Notes: a model not told the origin generated them from the sequence alone. A DNA stretch of 64,000 nt from Peribacillus asahii (GCF_004006295.1 NZ_CP026095.1:1598001-1662000), one strand, 5' to 3'. Counted from the stretch's first letter, positions 9,441 to 18,934 are shown. Program-made: numbers and translations.

Positions 9441-10290
9441 AAATTTACGTCAGCAATTAGAGGATTATCAAAAGAAATCTATGGCGAAGACGCTAGCAGT
9501 CATTAGTGGAAAAGGCGGAGTAGGGAAGTCGAATTTTTCGTTAAATTTCGCCATCGCTTTAGCGAAAAAGGGAAAAAGAGTTCTTCTGTTTGATATGGAC
9601 ATTGGTATGGGGAATATTGATATTTTAATTGGCAGGCATTCGACATACAGCATTGTTGATTTTTTTGATCGAGGCCTTTCACTAGTCGATATTATGACAG
9701 CGGGACCGGAACAAATCTCAATTATTACAGGCGGTACAGGCTTAACGAATTTATTTTCACTTAGTGAAGTAAATTTTTCAAGGTTTATGGAAGAATTTAA
9801 TGAATTATTGAATCAGTATGATTACATTTTGTTTGATATGGGTGCTGGAATTACGGAGGACTCAGTTAAGTTTCTTTTATGTGTGGATGAGTTAATCGTC
9901 ATTTGTACACCAGAGCCGACAGCGGTTATGGATGCATACTCCGTTATGAAGTATTTACATTCTGTTAACCCAGAACTGCCATTTCTGCTCGTTTGCAATC
10001 GCGTATTGACGATAAAAGAGGGACAGGAGACGATTACGCGTATTCAAAATGCACTGCGAAAGTTTTTGCGAAAAGAAGCAATTGTGTTAGGATGTCTCCC
10101 AGAGAATCGGACGGTATCAAATGCTGTATCAAGGCAAGTCCCTTTTATCGAGTACGATTCAGGATCCGATGTTTCAAAAGCTTTAATGAATCTTGTCTTC
10201 AGATATAACAATCATTCTTTTAACGAAGAGTGGACGTTGCCCAAAAGTAACTTTCTTCAAAATATGAAGCGATATTTTCTTGGAAGGTAG
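9421..10290 (+). CDS. flhG: MinD-like ATPase FlhG (YlxH)
   Basis: 289 aa from the ATG at 9421, chosen over an upstream in-frame TTG (9409) because GGAG at 9411-9414 is correctly spaced. The N-terminal helix (RQQLEDYQKKS) can stimulate FlhF GTPase, as known for FlhG. It is followed by the deviant Walker A GKGGVGKS (residues 30-37) and Walker B region VLLFDMDIGMGN. It regulates flagellar pattern and C-ring assembly with FlhF. The start lies inside the flhF gene. Confidence 0.93.
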   Translation: MMKDQAENLRQQLEDYQKKSMAKTLAVISGKGGVGKSNFSLNFAIALAKKGKRVLLFDMDIGMGNIDILIGRHSTYSIVDFFDRGLSLVDIMTAGPEQISIITGGTGLTNLFSLSEVNFSRFMEEFNELLNQYDYILFDMGAGITEDSVKFLLCVDELIVICTPEPTAVMDAYSVMKYLHSVNPELPFLLVCNRVLTIKEGQETITRIQNALRKFLRKEAIVLGCLPENRTVSNAVSRQVPFIEYDSGSDVSKALMNLVFRYNNHSFNEEWTLPKSNFLQNMKRYFLGR

Positions 10291-10299
10291 GCGGCTGAT

Positions 10300-11406
10300 A
10301 TGAAAAAAATAAAGGTTTTGGTTGTAGATGATTCAGCATTCATGCGGAAGTTAATTGTGGAGTTTCTAACGGAAGATAGCAGGTTGGAAGTAGTCGGAAG
10401 TGCAAGGAATGGACAGGATGCTATTAGTAAAATTCAATCGTTAAGACCTGATGTTGTAACGTTGGATGTAGAAATGCCTATTATGAATGGGCTGGAAGCT
10501 TTAGAGAAAATTATGAAGGATTTTCCAACTCCTGTTGTCATGTTGTCGAGTACAACGAAAGAAGGAGCGGAAAATACACTCATGGCCATGCAAAATGGAG
10601 CGTTTGATTTTATCGCTAAGCCGTCAGGGGCAATTTCACTAGACTTATATAAGGTGAAGCAGGAAATCATAGATAAAGTAGTTGCTGCGAGCTGGGCAAA
10701 TGTTCACAAATTACAAAAAAATGCAGGAGAAATACAAAGAAATCTATCTGGATGTAAGAAATATAGTAAAATAGAATCAGTGGTATCTTTTGTTTCGAGT
10801 TATGCTGTGACAGATAGGGACTATAGGAGTAAAAAAATTGTTTTAATTGGTACTTCTACTGGAGGACCGAGAGCGTTACAAACCGTATTGACTAATCTTC
10901 CACAGTCCATTAATGCACCGATTTTAGTTGTTCAGCATATGCCGCCGGGGTTTACGAGATCTTTAGCAGAACGTTTAGATTCACTTTGTCATATTCATGT
11001 GAAAGAAGCGGAAGATGGTGAGTTGATTCAAAAAGGAACCGCGTATATTGCTCCAGGTGGGTTCCATTTGAAAGTGCGAAAGATTGGTACAGGTTTAGCG
11101 ATTATATTAGAACAATCTGAACCTCGTAACGGTCATCGTCCTTCTGTAGATGTTATGTTTGAGTCAGTGGCGAATGAGTTAATAGATTTTACGAAAACAA
11201 CTGTCATTATGACCGGCATGGGAAGTGATGGGGCAAATGGTTTAATTGAATTGAAGAGAAAAGGGCAAGTGAAAGCTATTGCAGAGTCCCAAGAAACATC
11301 TATTGTATTCGGCATGCCAAAGGCAGCTATAGCCACTCATTTAATAGACACTGTAGAGAATGTAGAGAATATCGCCAAAACAATTGTAAAGTATTGCGAG
11401 TCTTAG
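10300..11406 (+). CDS. cheB: Protein-glutamate methylesterase CheB
   Basis: 368 aa: receiver domain with phospho-acceptor D56 (TLDVEMPIMNG), a linker, and a C-terminal methylesterase. The catalytic triad is visible as S186 (GTSTGG), H213 (VVQHMPPG) and D310 (GMGSDGANG). It demethylates or deamidates chemoreceptors for adaptation when phosphorylated by CheA. Weak SD upstream (AGGTAGG). It ends 14 bases before the cheA start. Confidence 0.96.
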   Translation: MKKIKVLVVDDSAFMRKLIVEFLTEDSRLEVVGSARNGQDAISKIQSLRPDVVTLDVEMPIMNGLEALEKIMKDFPTPVVMLSSTTKEGAENTLMAMQNGAFDFIAKPSGAISLDLYKVKQEIIDKVVAASWANVHKLQKNAGEIQRNLSGCKKYSKIESVVSFVSSYAVTDRDYRSKKIVLIGTSTGGPRALQTVLTNLPQSINAPILVVQHMPPGFTRSLAERLDSLCHIHVKEAEDGELIQKGTAYIAPGGFHLKVRKIGTGLAIILEQSEPRNGHRPSVDVMFESVANELIDFTKTTVIMTGMGSDGANGLIELKRKGQVKAIAESQETSIVFGMPKAAIATHLIDTVENVENIAKTIVKYCES

Positions 11407-11420
11407 GAGGTGCAGAGTTT

Positions 11421-13442
11421 ATGGATATGAATCAGTATTTAGAAGTATTTATTGAGGAAAGTAAAGAACATCTTCAAATGTGTAGTGAGCAGTTATTAGA
11501 GCTTGAAAAAAATCCAGATGATTTATCCATTGTAAATGATATTTTCCGTGCAGCTCATACATTAAAAGGGATGTCTGCAACAATGGGGTATGAAGACTTA
11601 GCTAATTTGACACATAAGATGGAAAATGTGTTAGATGCTATTCGCAATGAGCAGATTACATTACAGCCTGAAACGTTTGATACGTTATTTCTAGCCGTTG
11701 ATGATTTAGAAGCGATGGTCTATTCCATTGCAGAAGGTGGAGAAGGGAAGCGAGATGTGAAGGATGTTGTGGAAAAACTCCTTCTTATCGAAAAAGGCGA
11801 ATCTCTTATTCTGACAGCAGTTAGTGAAGTTGCGGCAGCAAGTGCTTTACTTGAGCCGGAAATTGTAAATAGTGAATACGATGAATTTGAAATAACGGTT
11901 TTGCAGCAGTCTCAGGATCAAGGCTTTAATAGCTATGAATTAAAGATTAGTTTACGAGAAGATTGTTTATTAAAAGCAGCGCGTGTGTTTATGGTGTTTG
12001 AAGTATTAGAGAAAATTGGTGAGGTTATTAAATCAAATCCACCGGTTGAGCAGCTAGAGGAAGAACAATTCGATCACAGTTTTTCTGTCACAATTGTAAC
12101 GAAGGAATCTGTTGAGGATGTTCAGAAGAAAGTAATGAAAGTTTCTGAAGTAGATAGGGTTCAAGTACATACGATTGATTTCGAGCATTTGCGAACGCCG
12201 GTTCCTGTAGAGGAACAAGAGTCAGTTGTGACAACAGTTGCAACAGAACAAACGAAAAAAGAAGAGAAAAAGCAAGCGCCTGTTAAATCCAATTCAAGTA
12301 AAACGATTCGGGTAAATATTGAACGCTTAGATATTTTAATGAATTTATTTGAAGAATTAGTCATTGACCGAGGCAGATTAGACCAAATCTCCCGTGATTT
12401 AGATAATCAAGAGCTTCATGAAACTGTAGAAAGAATGTCACGTGTGACAAGTGACTTGCAAACCATTGTGTTAAATATGCGAATGGTTCCAGTTGAAACG
12501 GTTTTTAACCGGTTTCCAAAAATGGTTCGTCAGTTAGCACGTGATTTAAATAAACAAGTAGATTTACAGATTGTTGGTGCTGAAACAGAGTTGGATCGTA
12601 CGGTCATTGATGAAATTGGTGATCCGCTCGTGCATTTATTGAGAAATGCGATGGATCATGGAATTGAAAGACCTGAAGTGCGTTTAGCAAATGGGAAGCC
12701 GGAGGAAGGGAAGATTCTTCTGAAAGCGTACCATAGTGGAAACCATGTTTTCATCGAAATTGAAGATGATGGAGCAGGAATTAATAGAGAGCGTGTATTG
12801 AATAAAGCTATTGCAAACGGAATTCTTTCAAAAGAAGCAGCAGCCACTCTTACAGATAAGCAAGTGTATGAATTAATTTTAGCTTCAGGTTTCTCCACTG
12901 CTGAAAAAATTTCTGATGTATCTGGACGCGGTGTTGGTTTAGATGTAGTGAAAAATACGATTGAGTCTCTTGGTGGAAATGTGACGATTGATTCTACAGA
13001 AGGGGCAGGTTCTGTTTTTTTAATTCAGCTTCCGCTCACACTTTCCATTATTTCGGTCATGCTTGTTGAGATTCAAAAAGAAAAATATGCGATTCCACTT
13101 TCTTCTATTATAGAGACAGCCATTATTAAAAAAGAAGATATTATGAATGCGCACAATCAGCAAGTTATTGATTTTAGAGGGAAAGTTCTTCCACTTCTAT
13201 TCTTGAAGGATATTTTTGAAGTACCTGAGTTCGGTAAAGAGGACGAGTTCTTATCGGTTGTTATTGTTAGAAAAGGCGATAAGATGGCTGGTTTAGTCGT
13301 AGATTCATTCATTGGCCAACTTGAGGTTGTCTTAAAATCGTTAGGAGATTATTTAAACACGGCTTTTGCGATTTCAGGAGCAACGATTTTAGGGGATGGA
13401 CAAGTTGCGTTAATTATTGATTGTAATGCGCTTATTAATTAA
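11421..13442 (+). CDS. cheA: Chemotaxis histidine kinase CheA
   Basis: 673 aa from ATG 11421, chosen because AGGAGG (11405-11410) precedes it and the N-terminus MDMNQYL matches my memory of B. subtilis CheA. Domains: HPt P1 with phospho-acceptor H46 (AAHTLKG), a P2 response-regulator docking region, a dimerisation helix pair near residue 300, the HATPase (N box HLLRNAMDHGIE, GRGVGLDVV) and a C-terminal CheW-like domain. It phosphorylates CheY and CheB in receptor arrays. A 176-base structured gap separates it from cheW. Confidence 0.97.
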   Translation: MDMNQYLEVFIEESKEHLQMCSEQLLELEKNPDDLSIVNDIFRAAHTLKGMSATMGYEDLANLTHKMENVLDAIRNEQITLQPETFDTLFLAVDDLEAMVYSIAEGGEGKRDVKDVVEKLLLIEKGESLILTAVSEVAAASALLEPEIVNSEYDEFEITVLQQSQDQGFNSYELKISLREDCLLKAARVFMVFEVLEKIGEVIKSNPPVEQLEEEQFDHSFSVTIVTKESVEDVQKKVMKVSEVDRVQVHTIDFEHLRTPVPVEEQESVVTTVATEQTKKEEKKQAPVKSNSSKTIRVNIERLDILMNLFEELVIDRGRLDQISRDLDNQELHETVERMSRVTSDLQTIVLNMRMVPVETVFNRFPKMVRQLARDLNKQVDLQIVGAETELDRTVIDEIGDPLVHLLRNAMDHGIERPEVRLANGKPEEGKILLKAYHSGNHVFIEIEDDGAGINRERVLNKAIANGILSKEAAATLTDKQVYELILASGFSTAEKISDVSGRGVGLDVVKNTIESLGGNVTIDSTEGAGSVFLIQLPLTLSIISVMLVEIQKEKYAIPLSSIIETAIIKKEDIMNAHNQQVIDFRGKVLPLLFLKDIFEVPEFGKEDEFLSVVIVRKGDKMAGLVVDSFIGQLEVVLKSLGDYLNTAFAISGATILGDGQVALIIDCNALIN

Positions 13443-13463
13443 CGCCTAAAGGTTTCTCTCACA

Positions 13464-13582
13464 CTTAACGGGCAGTAAGACCTCAACTTTAAGCTGTATG
13501 AGGGAACAAAGAAGATGGGGGATAACTGTCCGTAAAGGTCCGAGTAGTTGAACTTTATTTCCTGCGATGGAGTGTTGTTCAA
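13464..13582 (+). other. Structured intergenic stretch between cheA and cheW
   Basis: No reading frame occupies the cheA-cheW gap. A long-range stem is visible: CTTAACGGGCAGT (13464-13476) against ACTGTCCGTAAAG (13525-13537), 12 of 13 positions pairing with one G-T and one mismatch. It encloses a CCTCA/TGAGG hairpin (13481-13485 with 13499-13503). GACCT (13479-13483) could alternatively pair with AGGTC (13536-13540), giving a pseudoknot-like alternative. A second 6-bp stem TTGAAC/GTTCAA follows (13548-13553 with 13577-13582), 30 bases before the cheW SD. No U-tract, so not a terminator. Function unknown. Confidence 0.45.
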
Positions 13583-13618
13583 ACATACATAAGTTTAGAA
13601 GAAAAGGAGGAGAAGAGC

Positions 13619-14092
13619 ATGACAGCAGTGTCCACGGAGCAAGAGGTGAAGATTATTGTATTCCAAATTAAAGACAAAGAATATGCCTTGCCAGTTGAGC
13701 GTGTAAGAGGGATTGAAAAGCTTCTACATATTACAAGAGTACCTAAAACATTGCCATTTATTAAAGGTGTCATTAATTTACGAGGTGTAATTACGCCAAT
13801 CATTGATTTAAGAATTCGTTTTGGTTTTGATGAAGTTGTTTATAACGAATCTACAAGAATTATCATTGTAGTGATTGAGGGGATGGAAGTGGGATTAATC
13901 GTGGATTCAGCTAATGATGTAATGGATATTCCTGTTGCTAGTATTGAACCTCAGCCTGAAGTGGTTGGCCATCGTATAGATGAGTATATTAGTGGTGTTG
14001 CTAAAATTGATAAACGGTTATTAATCCTGGTGAACTTAGAGAAGACCCTTTCATTAGATGCCCTTCAAGAATCTATGAGAAAAGAAGGCTAA
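13619..14092 (+). CDS. cheW: Chemotaxis coupling protein CheW
   Basis: 157 aa CheW domain with the conserved KDKEYALPVERVRGIE and INLRGVITPIIDL segments. It links CheA to chemoreceptors in the signalling array. The SD AAGGAGGAG (13604-13612) is strong and close to the ATG. In B. subtilis the gap after cheA is, as I recall, very short; here it is 176 bases. cheC starts three bases after the stop. Confidence 0.95.
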   Translation: MTAVSTEQEVKIIVFQIKDKEYALPVERVRGIEKLLHITRVPKTLPFIKGVINLRGVITPIIDLRIRFGFDEVVYNESTRIIIVVIEGMEVGLIVDSANDVMDIPVASIEPQPEVVGHRIDEYISGVAKIDKRLLILVNLEKTLSLDALQESMRKEG

Positions 14093-14095
14093 AAC

Positions 14096-14737
14096 ATGTC
14101 TTTTATTGAGAAAATTAATAGTTTGCATCTTGATGTATTGAAAGAGATTGGGAATATTGGAGCAGCTCATGCAGCAACCGCCCTTTCTAGAATCTTGAAT
14201 CAAAAAATTGAGATGAGCGTTCCTAATGTACGGATTGTTTCTTTCAATCAAATGATGGAATTGGCAGGCGGTCCGGAAAATGTAGTTGCGAGCGTATTTT
14301 TAAGGCTTGAGGGGGATGTGACTGGAAGCATGTTCTTTATTCTATCCCTGCCAGCTGCTACTTATTTTATTCAACGGATGATTGCGAATGATTCATTCGT
14401 TTTTGAATCAGAGTCCCCCCACTCAGAAATGTCATTGTCTTGTTTGCAGGAGTTAGGAAATATTTTATCTGGTTCTTATTTATCTTCGCTGTCTGACTTT
14501 ACTAATTTACATCTCTATCCATCTGTACCATCGCTTACGATTGACATGGTTGGTGCAACGATTAGCTTTGGGTTATTGGAGCTTTCGCAAGTAAGTGATT
14601 ATGCGATTGTGATTGATACGGTTCTTGAGAAGGAAGGGGATGAATCAGGTGCGATGAATGGACATTTCTTTTTATTACCTAATCCAGATTCTTTTGAAGT
14701 TATTTTTAACTCATTAGGAGTGGCGACAGATGGTTGA
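14096..14737 (+). CDS. cheC: CheY-P phosphatase CheC
   Basis: 213 aa with two phosphatase signatures: EIGNIGAAHAATALS (about residue 15) and ELGNILSGSYLSSL (about residue 118), each with the E-x-x-N pair. CheC dephosphorylates CheY-P and is activated by, and sequesters, CheD for adaptation. The next gene overlaps its end by eight bases, consistent with the CheC-CheD partnership. SD AGAAAAGAAGG lies in the cheW end. Confidence 0.95.
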   Translation: MSFIEKINSLHLDVLKEIGNIGAAHAATALSRILNQKIEMSVPNVRIVSFNQMMELAGGPENVVASVFLRLEGDVTGSMFFILSLPAATYFIQRMIANDSFVFESESPHSEMSLSCLQELGNILSGSYLSSLSDFTNLHLYPSVPSLTIDMVGATISFGLLELSQVSDYAIVIDTVLEKEGDESGAMNGHFFLLPNPDSFEVIFNSLGVATDG

Positions 14738-15233
14738 GCTGAGAGATCCCCATATTGTCAAAGTTGGAATAGCGGATATGAATATTGTTAAATCTCCATC
14801 ATTGATACGAACATCAGGTTTAGGTTCATGTGTAGGCGTTATTGTTTATGATGAAAAGAAAGAACTAGCTGGACTAGCCCATGTGATGCTGCCAGATTCA
14901 TCTCTTGCTAAATCTGGCAGCATCAATACGGCTAAGTTTGCTGACACAGCGATTAAAGAGTTAGTTAATCGACTTGTAATCCAGGGTGCGAGAGCTTCGG
15001 TATTAAAAGCAAAAATGGCTGGCGGTGCACAAATGTTTCAATTCTTCTCCGGTGGAGATATGATGCGAATTGGGCCTAGAAATGTAGAGGCTGTTCGAAG
15101 GGGATTAGCTAATTTAAATATTCCAATTATAGCGGAAGATGTTGGGGGGAATAGCGGACGAACGATTGAATTTAATCCCAAAACTTGTGTACTTACTATT
15201 CGCACCGTTAATAAAGGTATGAGAAATATATAA
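14730..15233 (+). CDS. cheD: Chemoreceptor glutamine deamidase CheD
   Basis: 167 aa. The catalytic residues T28, C34 (GLGSCVG) and H51 (GLAHVML) have the 6- and 17-residue spacing I recall for the T. maritima enzyme. CheD deamidates receptor glutamines and, when bound to CheC, tunes receptor activity. ATG start with TTAGGAG upstream; overlaps cheC by eight bases. Confidence 0.95.
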   Translation: MVELRDPHIVKVGIADMNIVKSPSLIRTSGLGSCVGVIVYDEKKELAGLAHVMLPDSSLAKSGSINTAKFADTAIKELVNRLVIQGARASVLKAKMAGGAQMFQFFSGGDMMRIGPRNVEAVRRGLANLNIPIIAEDVGGNSGRTIEFNPKTCVLTIRTVNKGMRNI

Positions 15234-15341
15234 TGATAGATTAAATCACTTTTCAGTGGATTAGGTAAAGGGCTAGTTGAAAAAAGCTTCAAAAAGTAAC
15301 TTTCTCTGGCCTTATATTAAAAAGATGTTAGGAGGAATCCC

Positions 15342-16112
15342 ATGTCTCAGCTGACTATCGGAGAAGAGCAGTTATGTTGGAAAAATTGGATTGACTGTCG
15401 CGATCCACAAGCGGGAAATACATTAGTGGAAAAATATCTTCCGCTTGTTTCTTATCATGTGCAGCGCATCTCTGTTAATCTGCCAAAAAATGTTAGTCGT
15501 GATGATATAAGAAGTTTAGGGATGATGGGGTTGTTTGATGCGTTAGAACGTTTTGACCCAGAGCGAGACTTTAAATTTGATACATATGCTTCTTTTCGCG
15601 TTCGAGGGGCTATTCTTGATGGTTTAAGAAAAGAAGACTGGCTTCCGCGCAGTGCAAGGGAAAAATCAAAAAAAATTGAAGCGACTATCGAAAAACTAGA
15701 GCAAAAACTAATGAGGAATGTTACGCCAGCAGAAGTTGCTGCAGAGCTGAATATTTCAGAAAATGATGTATATGCCGCATTAAATGAAAATTTCTTTGCT
15801 AATGTGTTGTCTATAGATGAGCATCCACAGGATCAAGAAGAAAAAGAAAGTGCTAGTTTTCATATAAAAGATGAGCATGCAAGGCTTCCTGAAGAATATT
15901 TGTTACAAGAAGAATTGTATGTAGAATTATCTAGGATGATTGAAACATTAAATGCGAAGGAGCAGCTTGTTCTACAACTTTTTTATAAAGAAGAACTCAC
16001 TTTAACCGAAATCGGCCAAGTAATGGGGTTATCCACCTCAAGAATTTCACAAATTCATTCAAGGTCCATTTATAAATTGCGCAATGTGATGCAAGGTGTA
16101 AAGCACGAGTAA
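15342..16112 (+). CDS. sigD: RNA polymerase sigma-D (flagellar sigma-28 / FliA type)
   Basis: 256 aa. Region 2 (KFDTYASFRVRGAILDGLRKEDW, positions about 85-107) and region 4 helix-turn-helix (LTEIGQVMGLSTSRISQIHSR) are present. SigD transcribes flagellin, motor, autolysin and chemoreceptor genes after hook completion and is held by FlgM. TTAGGAGG lies just upstream of the ATG. Being far down the fla/che operon is a known determinant of motile versus chaining cells in B. subtilis. Confidence 0.96.
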   Translation: MSQLTIGEEQLCWKNWIDCRDPQAGNTLVEKYLPLVSYHVQRISVNLPKNVSRDDIRSLGMMGLFDALERFDPERDFKFDTYASFRVRGAILDGLRKEDWLPRSAREKSKKIEATIEKLEQKLMRNVTPAEVAAELNISENDVYAALNENFFANVLSIDEHPQDQEEKESASFHIKDEHARLPEEYLLQEELYVELSRMIETLNAKEQLVLQLFYKEELTLTEIGQVMGLSTSRISQIHSRSIYKLRNVMQGVKHE

Positions 16113-16224
16113 TAGGACCGTTTTTAAAGCAAAATAAAAAGAAAAAGAGAAAAAACTACCGGACAAAGTCGGCCTTATCCTTACCAAGGGCAAGCGATGG
16201 ACGATTCTGGTTAAGAGGGATTCT

Positions 16225-16863
16225 ATGTCAGTATTATTCATGTTTATACTCTTTCTTTTGAATGTTTTTACGATATTTGCCATTATTGTTTTATTTGTAC
16301 GTCAAAATCGTTTTTATCAAGCGGAAAAAAATCAAAAGGCTGTTATTGCAGAAATGGAAGAGTTAATGACAGGTTATATTATAGAAATGAAAGAAGAAAA
16401 CGAAGCTTTGCTAGAGAAGCTTATGCAAAAGGGATTGACAGAAGCTAAAGGAAACAAAGAACAACCAATAGAGTTGTCTCATGCGGCACCTGCCGTTGTC
16501 ATTGAAAAGTCTGAGGAGGCAGCGGTACATACGATAAAGCATAAAGCAGTAGCTGCTTATACAAATCCATCACTTAAACAAGAGGATAGAGAATTCGATT
16601 TGCCGATTCCTAAGAATGATCGTTTAGAGCTATCAACTGAATCGAAAGAGAAGGAGATGGATAAGCGGAACGAAAGTATGCATCCAAGCTTTTCTGATAC
16701 GTTACAAACGTCGCTAAATGGGCAGGCTCTCCCCTTAGAACCAACTCTTCATGAACAGGCGCTTGTGCTTTTAGAACAAGGTTTATCAGTTGAAGAAATT
16801 GCAAAATCCTTAAAGCGAGGAACAACTGAAATTGAACTTTTACTAAAGTTTCAACTTAAATGA
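16225..16863 (+). CDS. swrB: SwrB-like swarming / flagellar export activator
   Basis: 212 aa: N-terminal transmembrane helix (about residues 1-24), a charged coiled-coil-like stretch (residues 30-75), a low-complexity acidic/basic middle, and a C-terminal segment with a putative helix-turn-helix-like repeat (LLEQGLSVEEIAKSLKRG). Position directly after sigD and this layout match SwrB (YlxL), which activates FliPQR export in B. subtilis. It is longer than the B. subtilis protein (about 167 aa) because of the middle. Sequence conservation of SwrB is low, so context carries much of the weight. Confidence 0.8.
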   Translation: MSVLFMFILFLLNVFTIFAIIVLFVRQNRFYQAEKNQKAVIAEMEELMTGYIIEMKEENEALLEKLMQKGLTEAKGNKEQPIELSHAAPAVVIEKSEEAAVHTIKHKAVAAYTNPSLKQEDREFDLPIPKNDRLELSTESKEKEMDKRNESMHPSFSDTLQTSLNGQALPLEPTLHEQALVLLEQGLSVEEIAKSLKRGTTEIELLLKFQLK

Positions 16864-16874
16864 ATAGATAGTAC

Positions 16875-16903
16875 TTGATTGTGTTTTACATGTATGCTAT
16901 ATT
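16875..16903 (+). promoter_or_regulatory. sigma-A promoter of rpsB
   Basis: TTGATT (16875-16880), 17-base spacer, TATATT (16898-16903) preceded by TG as in an extended -10 element. It lies after swrB and starts the rpsB transcript independently of fla/che. Confidence 0.75.
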
Positions 16904-16939
16904 ATGAAATGGTGTTAATACACACGCTTTGCGATTCAA

Positions 16940-16969
16940 ACAGATGGTGCTGTTCATAACAGTTTCTGT
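16940..16969 (+). other. Hairpin in the rpsB leader
   Basis: Two nested stems: ACAGA (16940-16944) with TCTGT (16965-16969), enclosing CTGTT (16950-16954) and AACAG (16958-16962) with a three-base loop. It lies between the promoter and the rpsB SD. It may be an autoregulatory S2 site, but this is inference only. Confidence 0.4.
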
Positions 16970-17021
16970 AGGAAAATGACCGAAGCGGAGGAAAAACAAA
17001 ACCATTTAGGAGGAAATTATA

Positions 17022-17747
17022 ATGTCAGTTATTTCAATGAAACAATTGCTTGAAGCTGGTGTACACTTCGGGCACCAAACACGCCGTTGGAACCCAAAAA
17101 TGAAGAAATATATCTTCACGGAGCGTAACGGAATTTACATCATCGACTTACAAAAAACAGTGAAAAAGGTTGAAGAAGCTTACAACTTCGTTAAAGAAAT
17201 CGCAGCTAACGGAGGAACTGTTCTTTTCGTAGGTACGAAAAAACAAGCTCAAGAATCAGTTAAAGAAGAAGCGATTCGTTCAGGTCAATTCTATGTAAAC
17301 CAACGCTGGTTAGGTGGAACTTTAACAAACTTTGAAACAATTCAAAAGCGTATTAAACGTCTTAAAGACATCGAAAAAATGGAAGCAGATGGCGTTTTCG
17401 ACGTACTTCCTAAAAAAGAAGTTATTCAACTTAAAAAAGAGTGGGATCGCTTAGAAAAATTCTTAGGCGGTATTAAAGAAATGAAATCTATTCCAGACGC
17501 AATCTTTGTTATCGACCCACGTAAAGAGCGTATTGCTGTAGCTGAAGCACATAAATTAAACATTCCACTTGTTGGTATTGTTGATACAAACTGTGATCCA
17601 GACGAAATCGATGTAGTTATTCCTGCGAATGACGATGCGATTCGCGCTGTTAAGTTATTAACAGGTAAAATGGCAGATGCTATTTTAGAAGCTAAGCAAG
17701 GCGAAGAGACAGCAATTGAAACAGAAACAGAAACTACAACTGCTTAA
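17022..17747 (+). CDS. rpsB: 30S ribosomal protein S2
   Basis: 241 aa S2 with the N-terminal [22 protein letters not shown] signature and [12 protein letters not shown]. It binds at the head-body junction of the 30S subunit and is needed for S1 binding or initiation. TTTAGGAGG precedes the ATG. Its own promoter is at 16875-16903 and a terminator follows, before tsf. Confidence 0.98.
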   Translation: MSVISMKQLLEAGVHFGHQTRRWNPKMKKYIFTERNGIYIIDLQKTVKKVEEAYNFVKEIAANGGTVLFVGTKKQAQESVKEEAIRSGQFYVNQRWLGGTLTNFETIQKRIKRLKDIEKMEADGVFDVLPKKEVIQLKKEWDRLEKFLGGIKEMKSIPDAIFVIDPRKERIAVAEAHKLNIPLVGIVDTNCDPDEIDVVIPANDDAIRAVKLLTGKMADAILEAKQGEETAIETETETTTA

Positions 17748-17755
17748 TTGAGCCA

Positions 17756-17799
17756 CAAAAAAGGTGATAAGAGGATAATGCCTTTTATCCCTTTTTTTT
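17756..17799 (+). terminator. Terminator after rpsB
   Basis: Imperfect A/U-flanked hairpin: AAGGTGATAAGAGG against CCTTTTATCCCTT with loop ATAATG (17775-17780), then eight T (17792-17799). It is likely to limit read-through into tsf. Confidence 0.75.
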
Positions 17800-17812
17800 G
17801 CAAAATTATCAC

Positions 17813-17863
17813 CTACATAAAATTATGTAGTTTTTGGCAAAATAATAACAAATTGAATAAAAT
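17813..17863 (+). promoter_or_regulatory. AT-rich palindrome and likely tsf promoter
   Basis: CTACATAA (17813-17820) and TTATGTAG (17823-17830) form a perfect palindrome followed by five T. This overlaps a plausible sigma-A promoter: TTGGCA (17834-17839), 18-base spacer, TAAAAT (17858-17863). It could be a weak second terminator, or an operator for tsf. Confidence 0.45.
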
Positions 17864-17890
17864 GTATCCGTACTGAGGAGGAGTAATAAT

Positions 17891-18775
17891 ATGGCAATCA
17901 CTGCACAGTTAGTTAAAGAATTGCGCGAAAAAACAGGCGCTGGTATGATGGACTGCAAAAAGGCACTTGTAGAAACAGATGGAGATATGGAAAAAGCGAT
18001 TGATTTCCTACGCGAAAAAGGAATTGCGAAAGCAGCGAAAAAAGGTGATCGTATTGCAGCGGAAGGATTAACTTCTATCCTTGTTGAAGGAAACAAAGCA
18101 GTAATCCTTGAAGTAAACTCTGAAACAGACTTCGTTGCGAAAAACGAAGGGTTCCAAACGCTTGTAAAAGAGCTTGCAAATCACATTCTTGTTAATAATC
18201 CTGAATCTGTTGAAGCAGCACTTGAGCAAACAATGGAAAATGGTGCAAAAGTTGCAGATCATATCAATGCTGCAATTGCTACAATCGGAGAAAAATTATC
18301 TTTACGTCGTTTCGAAGTAGTAACAAAAACAGATAGCGATGCTTTTGGTGCATACCTTCACATGGGTGGACGTATCTCTGTACTTTCTGTTCTTGAAGGA
18401 ACAACTGATGAAGAAGCAGCGAAAGACGTGTCTATGCACATTGCAGCAATCAATCCTAAATATGTTTCTCGCGACCAAGTGGATTCTAGCGAATTAGAAC
18501 GTGAGCGTGAAGTTTTAACACAACAAGCGCTTAACGAAGGTAAACCAGAAAAAATCGTTGCTAAAATGGTAGAAGGTCGTATTAACAAGTTCTACGAAGA
18601 AATCTGTGTAAATGAACAAGCGTTTGTTAAAAACCCAGATGTTAAAGTAGGTCAATTTGTTGAATCAAAAGGCGGAAAAATTCAATCATTCATTCGTTTC
18701 GAAGTAGGCGAAGGGATTGAAAAACGCGAAGATAACTTCGCTGAAGAAGTAATGGCGCAAGTGAAAAAAGACTAA
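17891..18775 (+). CDS. tsf: Elongation factor Ts
   Basis: 294 aa EF-Ts: UBA-like N-terminal domain ([20 protein letters not shown]), then the core with the HMGGRISVL signature and the C-terminal module. It is the nucleotide exchange factor for EF-Tu. SD GAGGAG precedes the ATG (17891). A strong terminator follows, so tsf is likely a short unit with its own promoter. Confidence 0.98.
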   Translation: MAITAQLVKELREKTGAGMMDCKKALVETDGDMEKAIDFLREKGIAKAAKKGDRIAAEGLTSILVEGNKAVILEVNSETDFVAKNEGFQTLVKELANHILVNNPESVEAALEQTMENGAKVADHINAAIATIGEKLSLRRFEVVTKTDSDAFGAYLHMGGRISVLSVLEGTTDEEAAKDVSMHIAAINPKYVSRDQVDSSELEREREVLTQQALNEGKPEKIVAKMVEGRINKFYEEICVNEQAFVKNPDVKVGQFVESKGGKIQSFIRFEVGEGIEKREDNFAEEVMAQVKKD

Positions 18776-18793
18776 TTGTAACAAAAATGATTG

Positions 18794-18825
18794 AATAGGG
18801 GACACTATGGTGTTCCCTATTTTTG
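18794..18825 (+). terminator. Terminator after tsf
   Basis: 12-bp stem AATAGGGGACAC (18794-18805) with GTGTTCCCTATT (18810-18821), one G-T pair, loop TATG, then a U tract running to 18824. Confidence 0.9.
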
Positions 18826-18852
18826 AACTGTCATGATTAAGCTGATTATGCT
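18823..18852 (+). promoter_or_regulatory. Candidate sigma-A promoter of pyrH
   Basis: TTGAAC (18823-18828), 18-base spacer, TATGCT (18847-18852), between the tsf terminator and pyrH. A GC-rich stem (ACGGCTGG/CCGGTTGT, about 18870-18898) lies in the leader. Confidence 0.4.
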
Positions 18853-18934
18853 TTCGTGATGTTAGGCGTAAACGGCTGGTTTTAATCGGGCCGGTTGTGC
18901 TTTTCAAAAGAAGATTACATAGTTGGAGGTTCTT

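Noticed and set aside
13443..13618. c-di-GMP riboswitch in the cheA-cheW gap
   Set aside because: The conserved GEMM core strings and tetraloop/receptor pattern are absent; only generic stems are seen.
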